NCBI GenBank assembly: GCA_030407315.1
Contig: JALQPE010001976.1
Coordinates: 62,001 to 126,000, forward strand
Origin: Asparagopsis taxiformis
Taxonomy: Eukaryota; Rhodophyta; Florideophyceae; Bonnemaisoniales; Bonnemaisoniaceae
Direction: 5' to 3'
DNA: 64,000 bases
The notes beneath the pieces were generated by a model. That model did not search any database, was not told the origin of the DNA, and saw only the letters and a program-made list of their open reading frames with translations. Made by a program: the position numbers and the translations under genes. Of the stretch, positions 40,032 to 52,560 are shown piece by piece (the stretch's first letter is position 1; the number at the start of each line of letters is the position of its first letter).

Positions 40032-41091
40032 CGTGCACCTGGGCATACGTAATGCTCGCCCTCTACGCCGTTGCGTAATTTCGTTTATTCGCCTTGCGAA
40101 CCCGACGGGGACGCGATTGACGGAGTCGTTTCGCATGCCCGCGGGCGGTTGAGGCTGCTACGTGAGCCAACTTTTCGTCGGCTCGTTGCCTTCAGCTGTG
40201 CCGTTTACGTTGGCTACCAGCTTGTACGCCGTTGCGTATTCGTATTTCGTTTCGTACGTTCGGCCCGTTGGCGTGCGTCGTTATCGTTAGCGACGTCCGC
40301 GTACGCGCTCGTATCCTGGCCGACGTGGCCGGTGGCGCGCGCGCCTTCGAATTCGAACGGGGTCTAAGCTCGTTAGCTTCTCGTTTTGCGACGCGGACGT
40401 GCGCGTCTTAGCCTTCGTGACCGTACGTGGTCAACCCCTTTCGGGTTTGCTCGTGCGTTTCGACTAGCCGGCGGGCTTTTCGCTTTCGCGCGTCATTCGC
40501 TATGCCCGCGTGGCAGGACACCGTTGTGTCGTTCCGTGGTTGCCGTACGTGGCTACCGTGTTCGGCGTCGTGCCTCACGATGGCGATACGGTTCGCCGTC
40601 CGTCGTCGCGGCCTCGTTGGCTCGTCGTACGCACGCTTTACTCGCGCGCTTCGTGCGCTGAGACCCGTTGGTCTTGTTCGTCGGCTAACGTATAGCTTCG
40701 CTCCGCTTCGTGCGTGGAGTTTCGTAATGAGGCCGTTGCCATCTTCGTTGGGGACGCGTCCGTTCTACGTCGTTTCTCCGCCTTCCGGCGTCACGTTGCC
40801 GTTAGCTCGCGAGCTGTTGGCGTTGACCACGTTGGTCGATGCGACTCGTTGTCAGCGGCTGTCCACGGGGACGTACGATGGCTCACGTGACATGCCAAAA
40901 TTACGAAATTTTCGGGGCACGCGTGTCCCGAGATTTGGCCGGATTAGCGCACTGTAATCTACCCGATTTTTCGTACCGTGCGTCCATGGCCCGCTGGCCC
41001 AAGTATAATTTTTCGCGCGAAAAATCCGACGTGTTGTCCGTCCGTGGCCCGTGGTGTCGTCACCTTTGCCCGTGGGACGGTCAACACTGTC
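40032..41091. other. GC-rich island between two outward-facing R termini
   Basis: About 1060 bp rich in CGT and CGTACG words, much more GC-rich than E1 or E2 and closer in style to the gypsy element at the right of the window. It sits exactly between the R end of E1 and the R end of E2. Several frames are open but none resembles a known protein. It may be remnant retroelement or host DNA. Comparison by eye with the LTR-like region at 63400-64000 found no match. Confidence 0.5.
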
Positions 41092-43260
41092 CACTACGGT
41101 GTTGAAAAGGGGGCCTCAGACAGTACGGTGAGACAGTGATTTTTACTGTCTGAGACAGTAAAAATCACTATGCGGCAAATGAAAATTAATGCCACACTTG
41201 GAGACAGTGATTTGCACTGTCTGGCAGACAGTACGGAACACTGTCTGCAGACAGTAAAAAACACTGTCTCACCGTACTGTCTGAGGCAATGAATGGAGAC
41301 AGTAAAAATTAATGATTTATTCAATAGTTGGATATGATGTAATTTACTGTACTGGGCAGTGTTGGCGGATAGTGTTTTGTATTGGCCAAGGCAACATGGC
41401 CGGATAGTGAAATACGCTGCCTGGGACAACAGATGGAACCAACACGGTGCACTGTCCTGGGTAGTACCTGGAGACAGTGATTTTCACTGTCCTGGCCAGT
41501 ACCTGGAGACAGTGATTTTCACTGTCCTGGCCAGTACCTGGAGACAGTGATTTTCACTGTCCTGGGCAGCACCTGTAGACAGTATTTTGTGCTGCCCTGG
41601 GCAGCACCTGTAGACAGTATTTTGTGCTGCCCTGGGCAGCACCTGGAGACAGTAAAAATAGTAAAATTCAGTGTCTGGGAGTGGTGGATGAGATGGAGCG
41701 TCATGCTGTCGTGGGCATCTTTTTGGGGTAGAGGGAGGCAGTTCTAGTGCTACGAGGATGGGTAATGGATGGTATCTACGTGAGAATGGTCACAATTGTA
41801 CGGCTAGGAATTTATATTTCGTAGTGACTATGAGCTAGAGAGAAGTACAAGCGGTAGGATAGGTAGCAATCTAAGAGGGTGCAATATGGGATGCTTCACT
41901 CTGGATTTGTTTATTTGCGCAGGATACATTGAGAGTAAAATATCCCTATGCTAGAACTGCTACTACAACCAACACTATTATGAATAGTAAAACTAAAAGT
42001 ACCAGAAAGTCTACAAATCTATCAACTGATTGCGCTGCATGAATAAGCTAGGAAATGAAGAGAAAGAGAAAAAACAGATGTAGTGAAAGGAAACAAGTTA
42101 GTGACGTTGAATTGGAGTGGGAAACTGATGGTTACCAGGAGACTAACGTACCTTAACGAATACCATTGCATCCCAAATCGAAATCTGTACTCACAGGCAG
42201 AGCAACAAAAATGGAGGAGTGAGAGAGAAAGATGAACGAAAGGAGAATTGGAAAACTCCCCGACTGGAAACTTGAGAAAACGAATAGAATACTGGGTTAG
42301 TGGCGTGAAATGTGGTGACGTACCATGTACACTGCTCCGGAAGCGTATACGCTTCCGGAGCAGTAATTATAATTACTGATGCTTTTTTTTCCGACGGATA
42401 TGGAGATGGAAAGAGGGATTTCCAGAATCTGTCGTTTAAGTAGCACTCTGCGGGCGGAAAAGACGTGTAGGAGAACAATAGAGGGATGAATTTGAAACGG
42501 AGCGGTGCGATGGGAGGCCCAGAAAAACGATACCTAGGCTGCGAATTACGCTTGGAAGCACATGATCTGGCAGAGGAGGCGCACATTATCGTATCTTCTA
42601 CCGCCTTTTATTGTCTAGAATGACGTCATCACTACAGAAATATAGGAAAAACACTAGCATATGGGGCCTACAGGACAGGCGGAGGTGAAGAGTAGGAAAA
42701 ATGGCGCACTTTCCTGGACGAGGAGTCCGCGCTTCCAGTGATGATGTGGATGGTATATATCGATAACGTCATTGTATGCTCCGAGTACACTTGGCAGGCA
42801 GTCAAAGCGGGCCACGTGGATGGTGGCGGTTAGGAAACAGCAGTGTCGAAGAATTTTTATAATTTTCATGTTGCAAGCGAGCAGTGAGTCTGCATTGCAA
42901 TATATAAATGTATGCTAATTTAAGATATCACACCGAGTACGATTCAACGAGACATCGTGTTTTCACCTTGTGAATAGGGCCGAGAATATGGTAGAGTATA
43001 CGAGTAGGAACTACGTGCATGAGAAAATCAGATTCAGTATTAGTGCTTAGAGCATCACTGCGTAACAAACGGAAGTGGATACGTCTTGGCCAGGCTGGTG
43101 TTTAGGGAATGCGATACAAGATAGCAAAACGATATTGAGTAGGTCGAGCCCGGATGAAATAGCAATCATTGTGCATAAAGTAATGAGCATAGGACAAATC
43201 ATTGTGGTGAAACAGTTCATTGGATCGAATGAAAGCCAGGAAAGGTTTCGTAATGGTTGA
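41092..43260. repeat. E2 R-type end and subterminal region
   Basis: This is an inverted copy of about 37490-40031. The first about 350 bp are almost identical to the E1 end. The tandem array is reduced to about three 35-bp units with AGTACCTGGAGACAGTGATTTTC-type sequence and two with GCAGCACCTGTAGACAG. Homology continues to about 43260 and stops where the transposase gene should follow. Confidence 0.88.
42331..42364. repeat. 34-bp perfect palindrome in the E2 subterminal region
   Basis: ACTGCTCCGGAAGCGTA directly followed by its reverse complement. The corresponding place in E1 (38347-38490) holds a longer, different hairpin, so this spot has been rebuilt at least once. Confidence 0.92.
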
Positions 43261-43309
43261 ATTTAGTGGCGGAGAAATATAATTCTGCACTATAGCGGAG
43301 AAGTAGCGG

Positions 43310-45628
43310 AAAAGAGTAAATCTCCTTCAGCAAGCGAGACATGCATCAATATTGCCCAGTATAGTTCGTCTGAAGTGCAAGTTGAACCTCGCAAAGTGAA
43401 TATCAGAGGTCGTTGGCTAGTGGTTGAAGAAGTCTGCAACGATGGAGCAATTCTTGAAAACGGATTTGGCTGCAGAAAACTATTCCGAACAGGCCAGAGT
43501 TCGTGCAGTTCTCTTCGACGGAGAATCTGGCTGGGTGTACGGTGAAATTGTTGTTCAACGGATCGTTTAGGGGTGCTCCGGACGTCCAAAATTGTGTCAA
43601 CCTCGAGATGACGGCGTACTACACTTGTAGCCGTTGGTGGGCCGGGCTGAAACCGAACTCGGTTGGTACCATTGGGCAGGAATGGATTGCTGGTTTGTTG
43701 GAAATCTTCGGGTACGTGAAGGAGGTGGCCGAGTATTGGAACGTTTCGGATGTGTTGAGGATGCTGGATGGCTCCATTCCCAGCGTGGGTGACCCGAGCA
43801 AGAGCTTCGACATTCACTCACGCGTTGTCGAAGTTTTTGCGCCGATGGTGCCCAAGAAGGGGTTCTGAGCGGACTTACATCCCAAGGAAGGCCCTCCCAA
43901 TGGCTCCAAGTTTGAGAACATCTTTCCCAAACGGAAGTCTGTGTTTTGAAAGGACGCCAGGAAAATGCTCCTGCGCGTAACTGGCTACCGCGACATGTAA
44001 ATGCGGAAACAATTTTACGTGGTGGACCCACACATCCCACATGCTGCGCTCCCAGTCACATGTGGTCATGATTCCGCCATCCCTTCCCCTTCCATTTCTA
44101 TTTCCCTGACCATCCCTTCATCCTCCATTCCTTTGCCTTTGAAGAATCCAATTGAGGTAGTACCACCTCAATTAGATTCTTCCAGCTATTCCGAGGCTGC
44201 CTCTGTTTCTGCCACTACCCCTGTCGTGTCTGCATCGTCCGGAGTGGAAACTTCTGGGAAAGTGATGCCCAAAAGGAGTACCTGCCTGAAAGAGAGTCGT
44301 TCCGATCGTGGTGGAACAGCGACGGCGGGTGGTGCGAGCCCTGTTCAGGTCGTCGAGCTGGAGAGCGCACCCAAGGATGCGGGTAAAAGCTCCATCCTCG
44401 GGAAGCGCAACTAGGAAACCGCTTCTGCGACGCCCGAGCCCTCTACCAAAAAGAGGAAGCTCAGTGAGACTTCATCAAAGTCGTCGTCAAAGAAATCCAA
44501 GTCGGCTTCCAGAGGACGTTCTCGGGAGCCGATTCTCCAGTTCGACGACGCCCATGAGAATCCCATTCCCGACAGTATCGTCGATGAGAATGTGGCCGCC
44601 GTTCTCCCCAGCGCAATTGCGTCTGGTAGCCCGATGAAGTACTACATGGAAATTACGACGGTAGAGACGGTGCGGGCGGAAATAAAGGCGGCAGCATTCC
44701 TGGCAGCTGCATCGCCAGGTGCTGAGGACTCGGTGGTGGAATAGTACTTTGCGGTGAAGCGGCGTTGCTGGACAACATGGGGGTGGTTGTTGTGGAAGGC
44801 CTCTTGCAGTCGTCCACGGCTGGTAGTGCGACGCATGACCTCTTCAGTCACTTTCTCGGCAGTTCCCGCTGGTTGAGGAGGTTGAAAAGCCACAGAAACC
44901 CTCCCAGCAGTCTGATTCTGATTATGAAGACAGGAAACCACAGGACGAGCCGCCAGATTTCGCCAAGCCCGGTTTTGATCCTTCGCCGTGGCATTTCATC
45001 CACAACGTGGGTGCTGCGAAGGACCGCATAGATGGTGGTCGTGGGCGACTCCCCCTGCCGCGGTGTGAATTGTGCGACAAGCTGGAGGAGGGGAATTTGG
45101 ATATGTACAGGAACAAGTTGGTGGCAGAGCTTGCTCTTGGTGTTTGTGCGGATTTCTTGAAGTTGGGAATGGAGGGTGAGGATCCTGTCTTTTTCCCGAA
45201 GACAGGATTACGGCTGCTTCTTAAAACAGATGGGGCTGCGGACCAGGATGGGCACACGGACTTCTGAGTATCCCAATTTTGAGGAGTCGGACCTACCCAA
45301 TCCCCATCCTATTTCATGATGTCGAGCGGAGCCGATGGGTTCTTTATAGTAGCTGCACCTTATAGTCATGTATGCCTGGTCCATACGGACGCCGACATGT
45401 GGAAGGTTCCCGTTAACCACTTTTATGTGCCACCCTATTCCGTCTTAGTTGATCGCGGTGACCTTTACCATTACGGGGTCGGCTTCAGGTGAGGAGATCT
45501 TCCTGTGGGAGCAGAATTTAGTCTATGGTCTGCCCACGCGCGGCCACATCTACTTGAAGACGGAGAAGGACGTCCTCACGGACCACATCCACACCGTCGA
45601 ATATTAAAAGTATGACAGGAGCAATAGA
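43310..45628 (+). pseudogene. Chimeric remnant of ParB-dioxygenase-like genes
   Basis: Bases 43310-43395 match the N-terminal coding region of the second E1 dioxygenase-like gene, and 43400-43475 match a later part of that gene. From about 43478 to 45628 the sequence follows the 1215-aa E1 gene from its NRPEFVQFSS segment to the C-terminus. Stops interrupt it (for example at about 43866, 44412 and 45265) and there is a deletion of roughly 110 codons near 44238. The ParB-like motif is lost. Recognisable pieces include FGYVKEVAEYWNVSDVLRML, HTDF and GLPTRGHIYLKTEKD. It is dead, but shows that E2 derived from an E1-like parent. Confidence 0.85.
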
Positions 45629-47284
45629 TAGCATACGAGAAGTATTAAAACCTATGCTATTGTTCCCTGCTATGAAGTTCTGTCTTTCTCATCTCAACAT
45701 TATTCGCTTAGCCCACCTTTCTATTTTCATCTATACATCTGACCTTCATGTCATAGTTTAGTGCTACTAAGCCTATTGATTGCTACTTTTTTGTATTAGT
45801 CTACAACTTTACATGATTTCACTAGCTAGACCGTAGGGGGGACTAGTTTTAGACCTTGACAACCCGTGAGGTTCGACTATAAGAGACGTTGCTGAGATAA
45901 CACATGACACAGAATGCTCCTGGAAGCCACTCACAGCCGTACAAACGTTTTGCTGAGCCATGTTCCTGACTTCCCAATTCCTTGCTCACCCTTCCCTAGG
46001 TGGGAGGGGGACGGAACTCTCAGCCCCTTACAGCGGAAGCCGTTTACCGGGGATTCTTACAGCAAAGTCATCGTTACGATGACTTTGCTGTAAGAAAGCG
46101 TTTCCATTACAGTGGCCAAGAATTTTTTTACCGGGTAAAAAAATCATGGCAGCTGTAATGATTTGCTGTAAGGAAACGTTTCCATTGCAGTGGCCAAAAA
46201 ATTTTACCGGGTAAAAAATCAGCAAGAATTTTTACCGGGTGAAAAATCGTGGCTGCTGTAATGATTTATTTTCTTACAGCAAAGTCATCGTTACGATGAC
46301 TTTGCTGTAAGAAAGCGTTTCAATTACAGTGGCCAAGAATTTTTTTACCGGGTAAAAAATCATGGCTGCTGTAATGATTTATTTTCTTACAGCAAAGTCA
46401 TCGTAACGATGACTTTGCTGTAAGCATCCCTGGTAAATTGCTTCCGCTGTAAGCGGCAGGGACTTCCGTCCTTTTCCGACCTAGGGAAGGGTGAGGAAGG
46501 AATTATGAAGTCAGGAAACAGGGTATAGGAATGGTATGGACGGCTGTAGGCGGCATTAGGTAACACATTGTGTTGTTTACACCCGGTTTGAGCTGGGTGT
46601 TGTGTCTAGTATGGTTGGAGGAGTGTACGAAATTTCTACCACGTGGTCGGAAATGGTTCAATTTTCTCACGACAGAGATTCTGACTTTCGAAATTCAAAA
46701 TCGTTAAAGTGGGCTGGAGTTGGTGTGAACACCTCCAGGACCTCTGGGAAGGATCTGGTAACACATGTCCTGTGACTGCACGCGGTTATCCTCTCTGAAA
46801 TCAACCATAGATTATCAGAGGGCAAAATCTACTCTTGGTGCCGTGTGGCACATTGACTATATAAAACCGTCTGTTTCCAGTTTTTATATACTTTACTCTC
46901 GAGTAGATAGGATTTCAGCTGTCCAAGTAAAGAATGGGCCATATAAATGTTTCATTTCAACACAAGCATTGTGCAATTCAACCTCTTCCAGGTCCAAAAA
47001 CTTGTCCAGAGTACACTTCCAGGCCATCGCCTGGGAGCGTACTCTAGACAATTTTTTGGACTAAGTGCACTTTCAAGTGCATGCACTTGGAGGCATCCAG
47101 TCCAAATCTACGTCGTTCCGACAAAGTTGAATTTTGGCCATGGCCGAAATTCATCACATCTGCAGTTGTGAGAATCTGATGACCAAAAATCGATGCATTC
47201 TGCCAGCCCTAATGCGCAAGCCAGAAGCTTTACGGACAGATAAAACACCTTTCTGTACTCCCCAGAGCCACTCCAGCCCTTATA
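45629..47284. other. E2 intergenic remnant
   Basis: Homologous at first to the E1 segment downstream of the 1215-aa gene (around 24284 and lower). It then contains the palindrome array at 46055-46428 and a stretch (47095-47284) resembling one unit of the 172-bp repeat at 49784-50476. No coding sequence is supported. Confidence 0.5.
46055..46428. repeat. E2 palindrome array a
   Basis: Three copies of the 37-bp TTACAGCAAAGTCATCGT palindrome with interleaved TTTACC(G)GGTAAA palindromes, as in E1. Confidence 0.9.
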
Positions 47285-47345
47285 CACTACGGTGTTGAAA
47301 AGGGGGCCTCAGACAGTACGGTGAGACAGTGATTTTTACTGCCTC
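47285..47345. repeat. Additional R-type CACTA terminus
   Basis: CACTACGGTGTTGAAAAGGG at 47285 and the next about 55 bp repeat the R ends at 40031 and 41092. Homology then jumps to the reverse complement of E1 interior sequence (about 28480-28690), so this is the end of an internally deleted derivative, not a full subterminal region. It abuts a sequence resembling the 172-bp repeat. Confidence 0.85.
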
Positions 47346-47616
47346 ACTGTACAATGATCTTCAGGAAGTAGGATATTTTCTAAGCCTAGCACGGGAGAGA
47401 AAGATGGAAGCGTAGGCATGCAGAAGTATAGAGGCAATAGTATGTGTAGACTATGGCAGTGGTAGAAAAGTATTTCATGCACGAAAAGGACTGGTAGAGT
47501 GACACTAGAGAAGTGATGCTTAGCAGGAAGGGAGGTGGAGATGATGAAGGAGGACAACAGACATGAGATCGAGGGTTGACACCAACGGCTTACAGACGGG
47601 GCAGTTTACCAGGGAT

Positions 47617-47838
47617 GTTTACAGCAAAGTCATCGTAACGATGGCTTTGCAGTAAGGATACAATTCATTACAGTAGCCATGATTTGTTTACCCGGTAAAA
47701 AATTCTCCGGCCACTGTAAGAAAAAAATTCATTACAGTGGCCAAGAATTTTTTTACCGGGTAAACAAATCATGGCTACTGTAATGAATTGTTTTCTTACA
47801 GCAAAGTCATCGTAACGATGACTTTGCTGTAAGCATCC
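47617..47838. repeat. E2 palindrome array b
   Basis: Two copies of the 37-bp palindrome (the first degraded: CGATGGCTTTGCAGTAAG), with TTTACC(C/G)GGTAAA palindromes between. Confidence 0.85.
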
Positions 47839-48584
47839 CTGGTAAACTGCCTCAGCTGTAAGCGGCTGGGAGCTTGGTCCCTCCCTCACCTTGGGAAGGG
47901 TGAGCAAGGAATTGTGAAGCCGTAAAACATGGCAGAGGGATGGTTTGGACGGCTATTAGCGGTGTTGAGGAGCACTCTGCGTCGTGCTAACCCGGTCTGG
48001 GCTGTGGGTGCCCTGCCTGGTACGGCGGGAGGAATGCACAAAATTTCAAACACAATTTCCTCAAGAGTGAAATTCTGATTATCGAAACTCAACCTCCCTA
48101 AAATGAACTAGAGCTGGCATGAGCACCTCCACGACGTCTGGAAAGGTACTGACAGTACGTTTTCGGAGCATTGGCGCAGCTGTTCTCTCTGAGATCAAGC
48201 ATAGAGTATCCGTGGCCAGATTCTATTCCTGGTGCCGTGTGGCACAGTGACCACACCAAATCGCCCTTTTTAGCAGACTATAGATTTGAGTTACTAGGAA
48301 TCTAGCTGCCTTCAATACCAACATAGTTGGTAAGTAGGCTAGCCTAGGATTGTAGGAAAATCAGGAAGGAAGGGAGGGTAGGTATGCAGCAACATGAAGG
48401 GGGTAGTATGAGTAGATAATGGCGGTGGTAGACAAGGATTGCACTCACCGAAGGGTCGGCTGGAGTGACACCAGAGTCGACACAGGAAGGAAGGTTGGGA
48501 TAGGCTGGGATGAAGGAGGACAAGAGACATGAGAGAGAGGGTGAGGCCAGACCGCTTACAGCTGAGGCAGTTTACCAGGGATGC

Positions 48585-48904
48585 TTACAGCAAAGTCATC
48601 GTTACGATGACTTTGCTGTAAGAAAGGAAACATTACAGCCGGCACGATTTTTTACCCGGTAAAAAAATTCTTGGTGATTTTTTACTCGGTAAAAATTCTT
48701 CGCCCACTGTAATGTTTCCTTTTCTTACAGCAAAGTCATCGTAACGATGACTTTGCTGTAAGTAAACGTTTCATTACAGTAGCCACGATTTTTTACCCGG
48801 TAAAAAAATTCTTGGTGATTTTTTACCCGGTAAAATCCTTCGCCCACTGTAATGTTTCCTTTTCTTACAGCAAAGTCATCGTAACGATGACTTTGCTGTA
48901 AGCA
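48585..48904. repeat. E2 palindrome array c
   Basis: Three copies of the 37-bp palindrome with TTTTTTACCCGGTAAAA spacers. Flanking pyrimidine/purine-rich segments repeat those around array b. Confidence 0.88.
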
Positions 48905-49783
48905 TACCTAGTGAATTGCCTCAGCTGTAAGCGGCTGGGAGCTTTGTCCCTCCCTCACCTTGGGAAGGGTGAGATAGGAATTGTGAAGTCGGGAACATTG
49001 TGGAAGGATGGTTTCGACGGCTTCGGGCGGCTTTCAAGAGCAATCTGTGTCTTGTTCACCCGGTCTGAGGTAACTAAAATGTTCAGTATTGCGAGAGGAG
49101 CACGCAAAATTTCAACCACGATTTTCTCATGACAGAGATTCTGGCGGTCGAAATTCAAACTCGTTAAAATGGACTAGAGTTGGAGTTAACACCTCTAGGA
49201 CCTCTGGAAAGGTACTGCCTGCACATTTTCCGAGGCTACAAAAGGCTGTTCTCTCATATCAAGCATAGATTATCGATGCGCAAAATCTACTCCTGGTACC
49301 GTGTAGCACGTTGACTATACAAAACTGTCCATTTACCGTTATAATACACCCTACTTTCACGTAGGTAGGAATCTAGATATTCACTTTACATCGATGATTA
49401 TGAAGCAGGTTAGGCTAGGATAGGAGGGTAGGCATGGAGTGAAATGAAGGCAGTGGTATGAGTAGACTATGGCAGTGGAAGACAGGTATTTAATTCACAA
49501 GAGGGGCGTGTGAAGTGACACCAGAGGCACGGTGTGTCACAGGAAGGGAGATTGGGATGATGAAGGAGGAGTAGAGACTTGAGAGATGGGTTGTTGAGGA
49601 ATGATTCTAGCTCCAGTACATAACTACATTGCTCCTCTATAGGCCACGGCAATCGACTCCAGCAGTCCAAGAAAAAATGGACTATACGAATGTTTCATTT
49701 CAATATCAGAATTGTGCAGTTGAGCCTCTTCAAGGTCCGAAAACTTGTCCAGAGTACGCTTCCAGGCTACTTGAAGGCATCCA

Positions 49784-50476
49784 GACCACTTGCACATCGT
49801 TCCGACAAATTTCAATTTTGGCCATCACATCTCCAGTTGTGAGAATGTGGTGACCAAAAATCGATGAATTCTACCAGCCCTTCCACGCAAGTCAGAAGCT
49901 TTGAGTACAATTAGACCATGTCTCAGTGCTCCCTAGAGCCACTCCATCCCTTCTAGACCACTTCCACATCGTTCCGAAAAAGTTCAATTTTGGCCATCAC
50001 ATCTCCAGTTGTGGGAATCTGGTGACCAAAAATCGATGCATTCTGTCAGCCCTAGCGCGTAAGCCGGAAGCTCTACGAACGCATAGAACACTTTTCCGTA
50101 CTCCCTAGAGCCACTCCAACCCTTACAGACCACTTGCACATCATTCGGACAAAGTTCAATTTTGGCCATCACATCTCCAGTTGTGGGAATCTGGTTGCCA
50201 AAAATCGATGCATTCTGGCAGCCCTAACGCATAATCCAGCAGCTTTACGAACGCATAGAACACTTTTCCGTACTCCCTAGAGCCACTCCAACCCTTACAG
50301 ACCACTTGCACATCATTCGGACAAAGTTCAATTTTGGCCATCACATCTCCAGTTCTCAGAATCTGATGGCCAAAAATCGATGAATTCTACCAGCCCTTCC
50401 ACGCAAGCCAGAAGCTCCTATTACAATTACAACACGTTTTAGTGCTCCCTAGAACCACCCCAACCCTTTCAGACCA
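49784..50476. repeat. 172-bp tandem repeat, four units
   Basis: Units start with GACCACTTSCACATC at 49784, 49956, 50128, 50300 and (partial) 50472. Each contains TTTTGGCCATCACATCTCC and CAAAAATCGATGCATTCT. A diverged single unit lies at about 47095-47284. The 62-codon open frames inside are repeat artefacts. Confidence 0.9.
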
Positions 50477-50574
50477 CTTTGCAGCCTTTTTCGCGGGGTC
50501 CGAAATCGCCTCCTTCTTCTTCCCGAGTGAGAAACATCAGTCCCCCTCAGATGCTTACAGAGAAGTTGGTTTAC

Positions 50575-50830
50575 CATGGTTTCTTACAGCAAAGTCATCG
50601 TTACGATGACTTTGCTGTAAGCAACCGGGGTAAACTGCCTTTGCTGTAAGAAAACTGAATAGCAGTTCCGACAGCTTGTCCTGAGAAAGCAAATCCGCCT
50701 TAACGATGACTTTGCTGTAAGAAAACAGAGAACTTACAGTTCTGACAGCTTGTCCTGAAGAAAAAAATCCGCCTTAACGATGACTTTGCTGTAAGAAAAC
50801 AGAGTAATTACAGTTCTGACAGCCTGTCCA
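50575..50830. repeat. E2 palindrome array d, mostly half-sites
   Basis: One complete 37-bp palindrome (50582-50618) followed by two half-copies (ACGATGACTTTGCTGTAAG near 50702 and 50776) with AAATCCGCCTTA replacing the other arm. Confidence 0.85.
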
Positions 50831-51117
50831 GAAAACCCTTCCTCCCGCTCCAGTTATAGTCTGTTACCTATCCTAGAAACGTTCCCAGTCCGAGGTATCG
50901 TACCGCTTGATCACTTATGTACTATACTTGTGCTGCCAAAGATATTAAAATAATCGCTGCTGGAAAGCATCGTTTCTGTCTCGGCGAAGACGCTGGACGA
51001 CGGAGTGATATTGCGGGCGGAATACACACGATAACATTAATCACTACTCCCCTAATCGCCCAACTTGAGTATACTTACTAAAGAAATTAGATGACTCTTC
51101 CCCGATATGATCGTCAA

Positions 51118-51318
51118 TCATTCCGAACCTACACTCTTCAATGCTTTAGCTCTGTCGGCATCTTTCCACGGACGTGAAGGCTCCATGATCAGTAACGGCG
51201 ATTCAGTCGGGGAGATACGCAGTGTCGAAAAGGCCGATTGCCACACCGCCTGTATGGCGTCCCAATTCTGCACGGTGGCAGCGCCGGTTCTTTCGTCAAA
51301 GGCGTAGACGTTTCGCAC
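51118..51318 (-). pseudogene. Actin-related protein fragment (ARP4-like)
   Basis: A 66-codon minus-strand frame reads VQNWDAIQAVWQSAF then RISPTESPLLIMEPSRPWKDADR. It resembles the actin-fold segment xDWDxxxxIWxxxF...DPTEHPxLLxEPPxN, and the P-T-E-x-P-L-L pattern is nearest to ARP4/BAF53-type nuclear actin-related proteins. It covers only one short block of the about 400-residue family and has no adjoining actin motifs, so it is a captured or decayed fragment. Confidence 0.5.
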
Positions 51319-51339
51319 GTCGTGTCAGGCGTCGGGCGA

Positions 51340-51722
51340 CGTGAGGATATAATCGCCATCGAGATATTTCCAGTGTACAGAACTTGGTCGTCGCGCGACA
51401 CGAGCAGCGTGAAACCTGGCTGATTGTCAGCCGACGATATGCGCCGTACATACGCTGCTATGTCGCGGATGCGCGTGTCCGGCGTCGAGAAGAATGGATT
51501 ATTGCGGAGACGTTGTTGTTGCACCGGTTGCAGTTGCAGAACGAGACATAATTGCAGCAGGACAGCGAATATGAGCACGCCTTTGGTGACAGACGCCCAG
51601 CCGAGTTGGTCTGGAGCTATCTGCGGGGGAAGGCCAGATCGCGTCGGCATGAGGATTCGAGTGCCGGTCAGTTGTAGTATGAGTGTACAAGTGTATGTTA
51701 TGTCAAGAGATGCAGCTTGCAT
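51340..51722 (-). pseudogene. Unrecognised fragment with a hydrophobic segment
   Basis: The minus-strand frame (which continues to 51189) contains a likely membrane segment (GVLIFAVLLQLCLVLQL) followed by RIRDIAAYVRR and PGFTLLVSRDDQVLYTG. Its composition is protein-like but no family is recognised. It lies between the actin-like fragment and other captured pieces, so it may be another host-derived fragment. Confidence 0.3.
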
Positions 51723-52081
51723 TAGTGGTCGAGCGCGTACAAGTTACCAAGTTACGCTCCGTGAAATATTGATGCTTCCAGTCGTTGAACGTACGCTGCA
51801 CACCCACCAGGATAGAACGATACGCGCCGCGCCGCGCCATCTGTGTGACACGCGTGTCTACAACTTGCACGCCATGTACAATTCTGCACATCAACATTGA
51901 GAATACACCAGTCCAACTAAATTGCCGTTCCGCAACTCCGAAATATGTCCCAACCCGTAAGCTCTGGCCGCTCGCCACTCCCAAACGTCTCATCGCCAAC
52001 GTGGCGCAACGCACCTCAAGTTTTACATGATGCTGCTATGACATATCCGAGTCGATCTAATTCATGTAGCATACCATTAAA

Positions 52082-52560
52082 CTATCTAAAGCCTACAACA
52101 GCAATACATACCCCAAATCTACAGCACTCACATGCATACCAACTCACCTGTTCTCTTCGCCCGTTGTCGCAAAACGAACCATGCGCTCTAACAGCTCTAC
52201 TAACTTCCACCTTGTTGCACGATGTGATTCTCTCTACATGTAATTTTCGAATATCACCCACACTTTCACATGTCGTCGTACCTCCATCCTCCTCGCACTC
52301 CGAATCACCGCCTGATCCAATAGAACGTCCATCGAACCACCCCTCGCCCTGCGGCGTCCTGTAAACCGCGCTGCAGAACGAATACCCCGCAAGAATACCG
52401 TCACCGTGTTTTGACAGTGGTGTTCGTGGACGCTTCATCAGCGGCGAACTCAACGCCATGTGCTTGCTGACGTTGCTATCGCTCAGCGACGACACGTACT
52501 GTATGTCTTCTTCAACATCAGCCAACAGGATTGCCAACGCTTTCGCCTGCTTAATCTCCT
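52082..52560 (-). pseudogene. Unrecognised captured fragment
   Basis: A minus-strand frame starts near KKEIKQAKALAILLADVEED (just upstream of the Met at 52537) and continues SSPLMKRPRTPLSKHGDGI and YRTPQGEGWFDGRS. It looks like real coding sequence with no disruptions for about 120 codons, but I do not recognise it. It follows the natural stop of the kinase fragment. Confidence 0.35.

Noticed and set aside
40032..41091. Interpretation of the GC-rich island as a gypsy LTR
   Set aside because: The composition is similar, but I found no shared segment with the leader/LTR region at 63400-64000 by eye. An alignment is needed.
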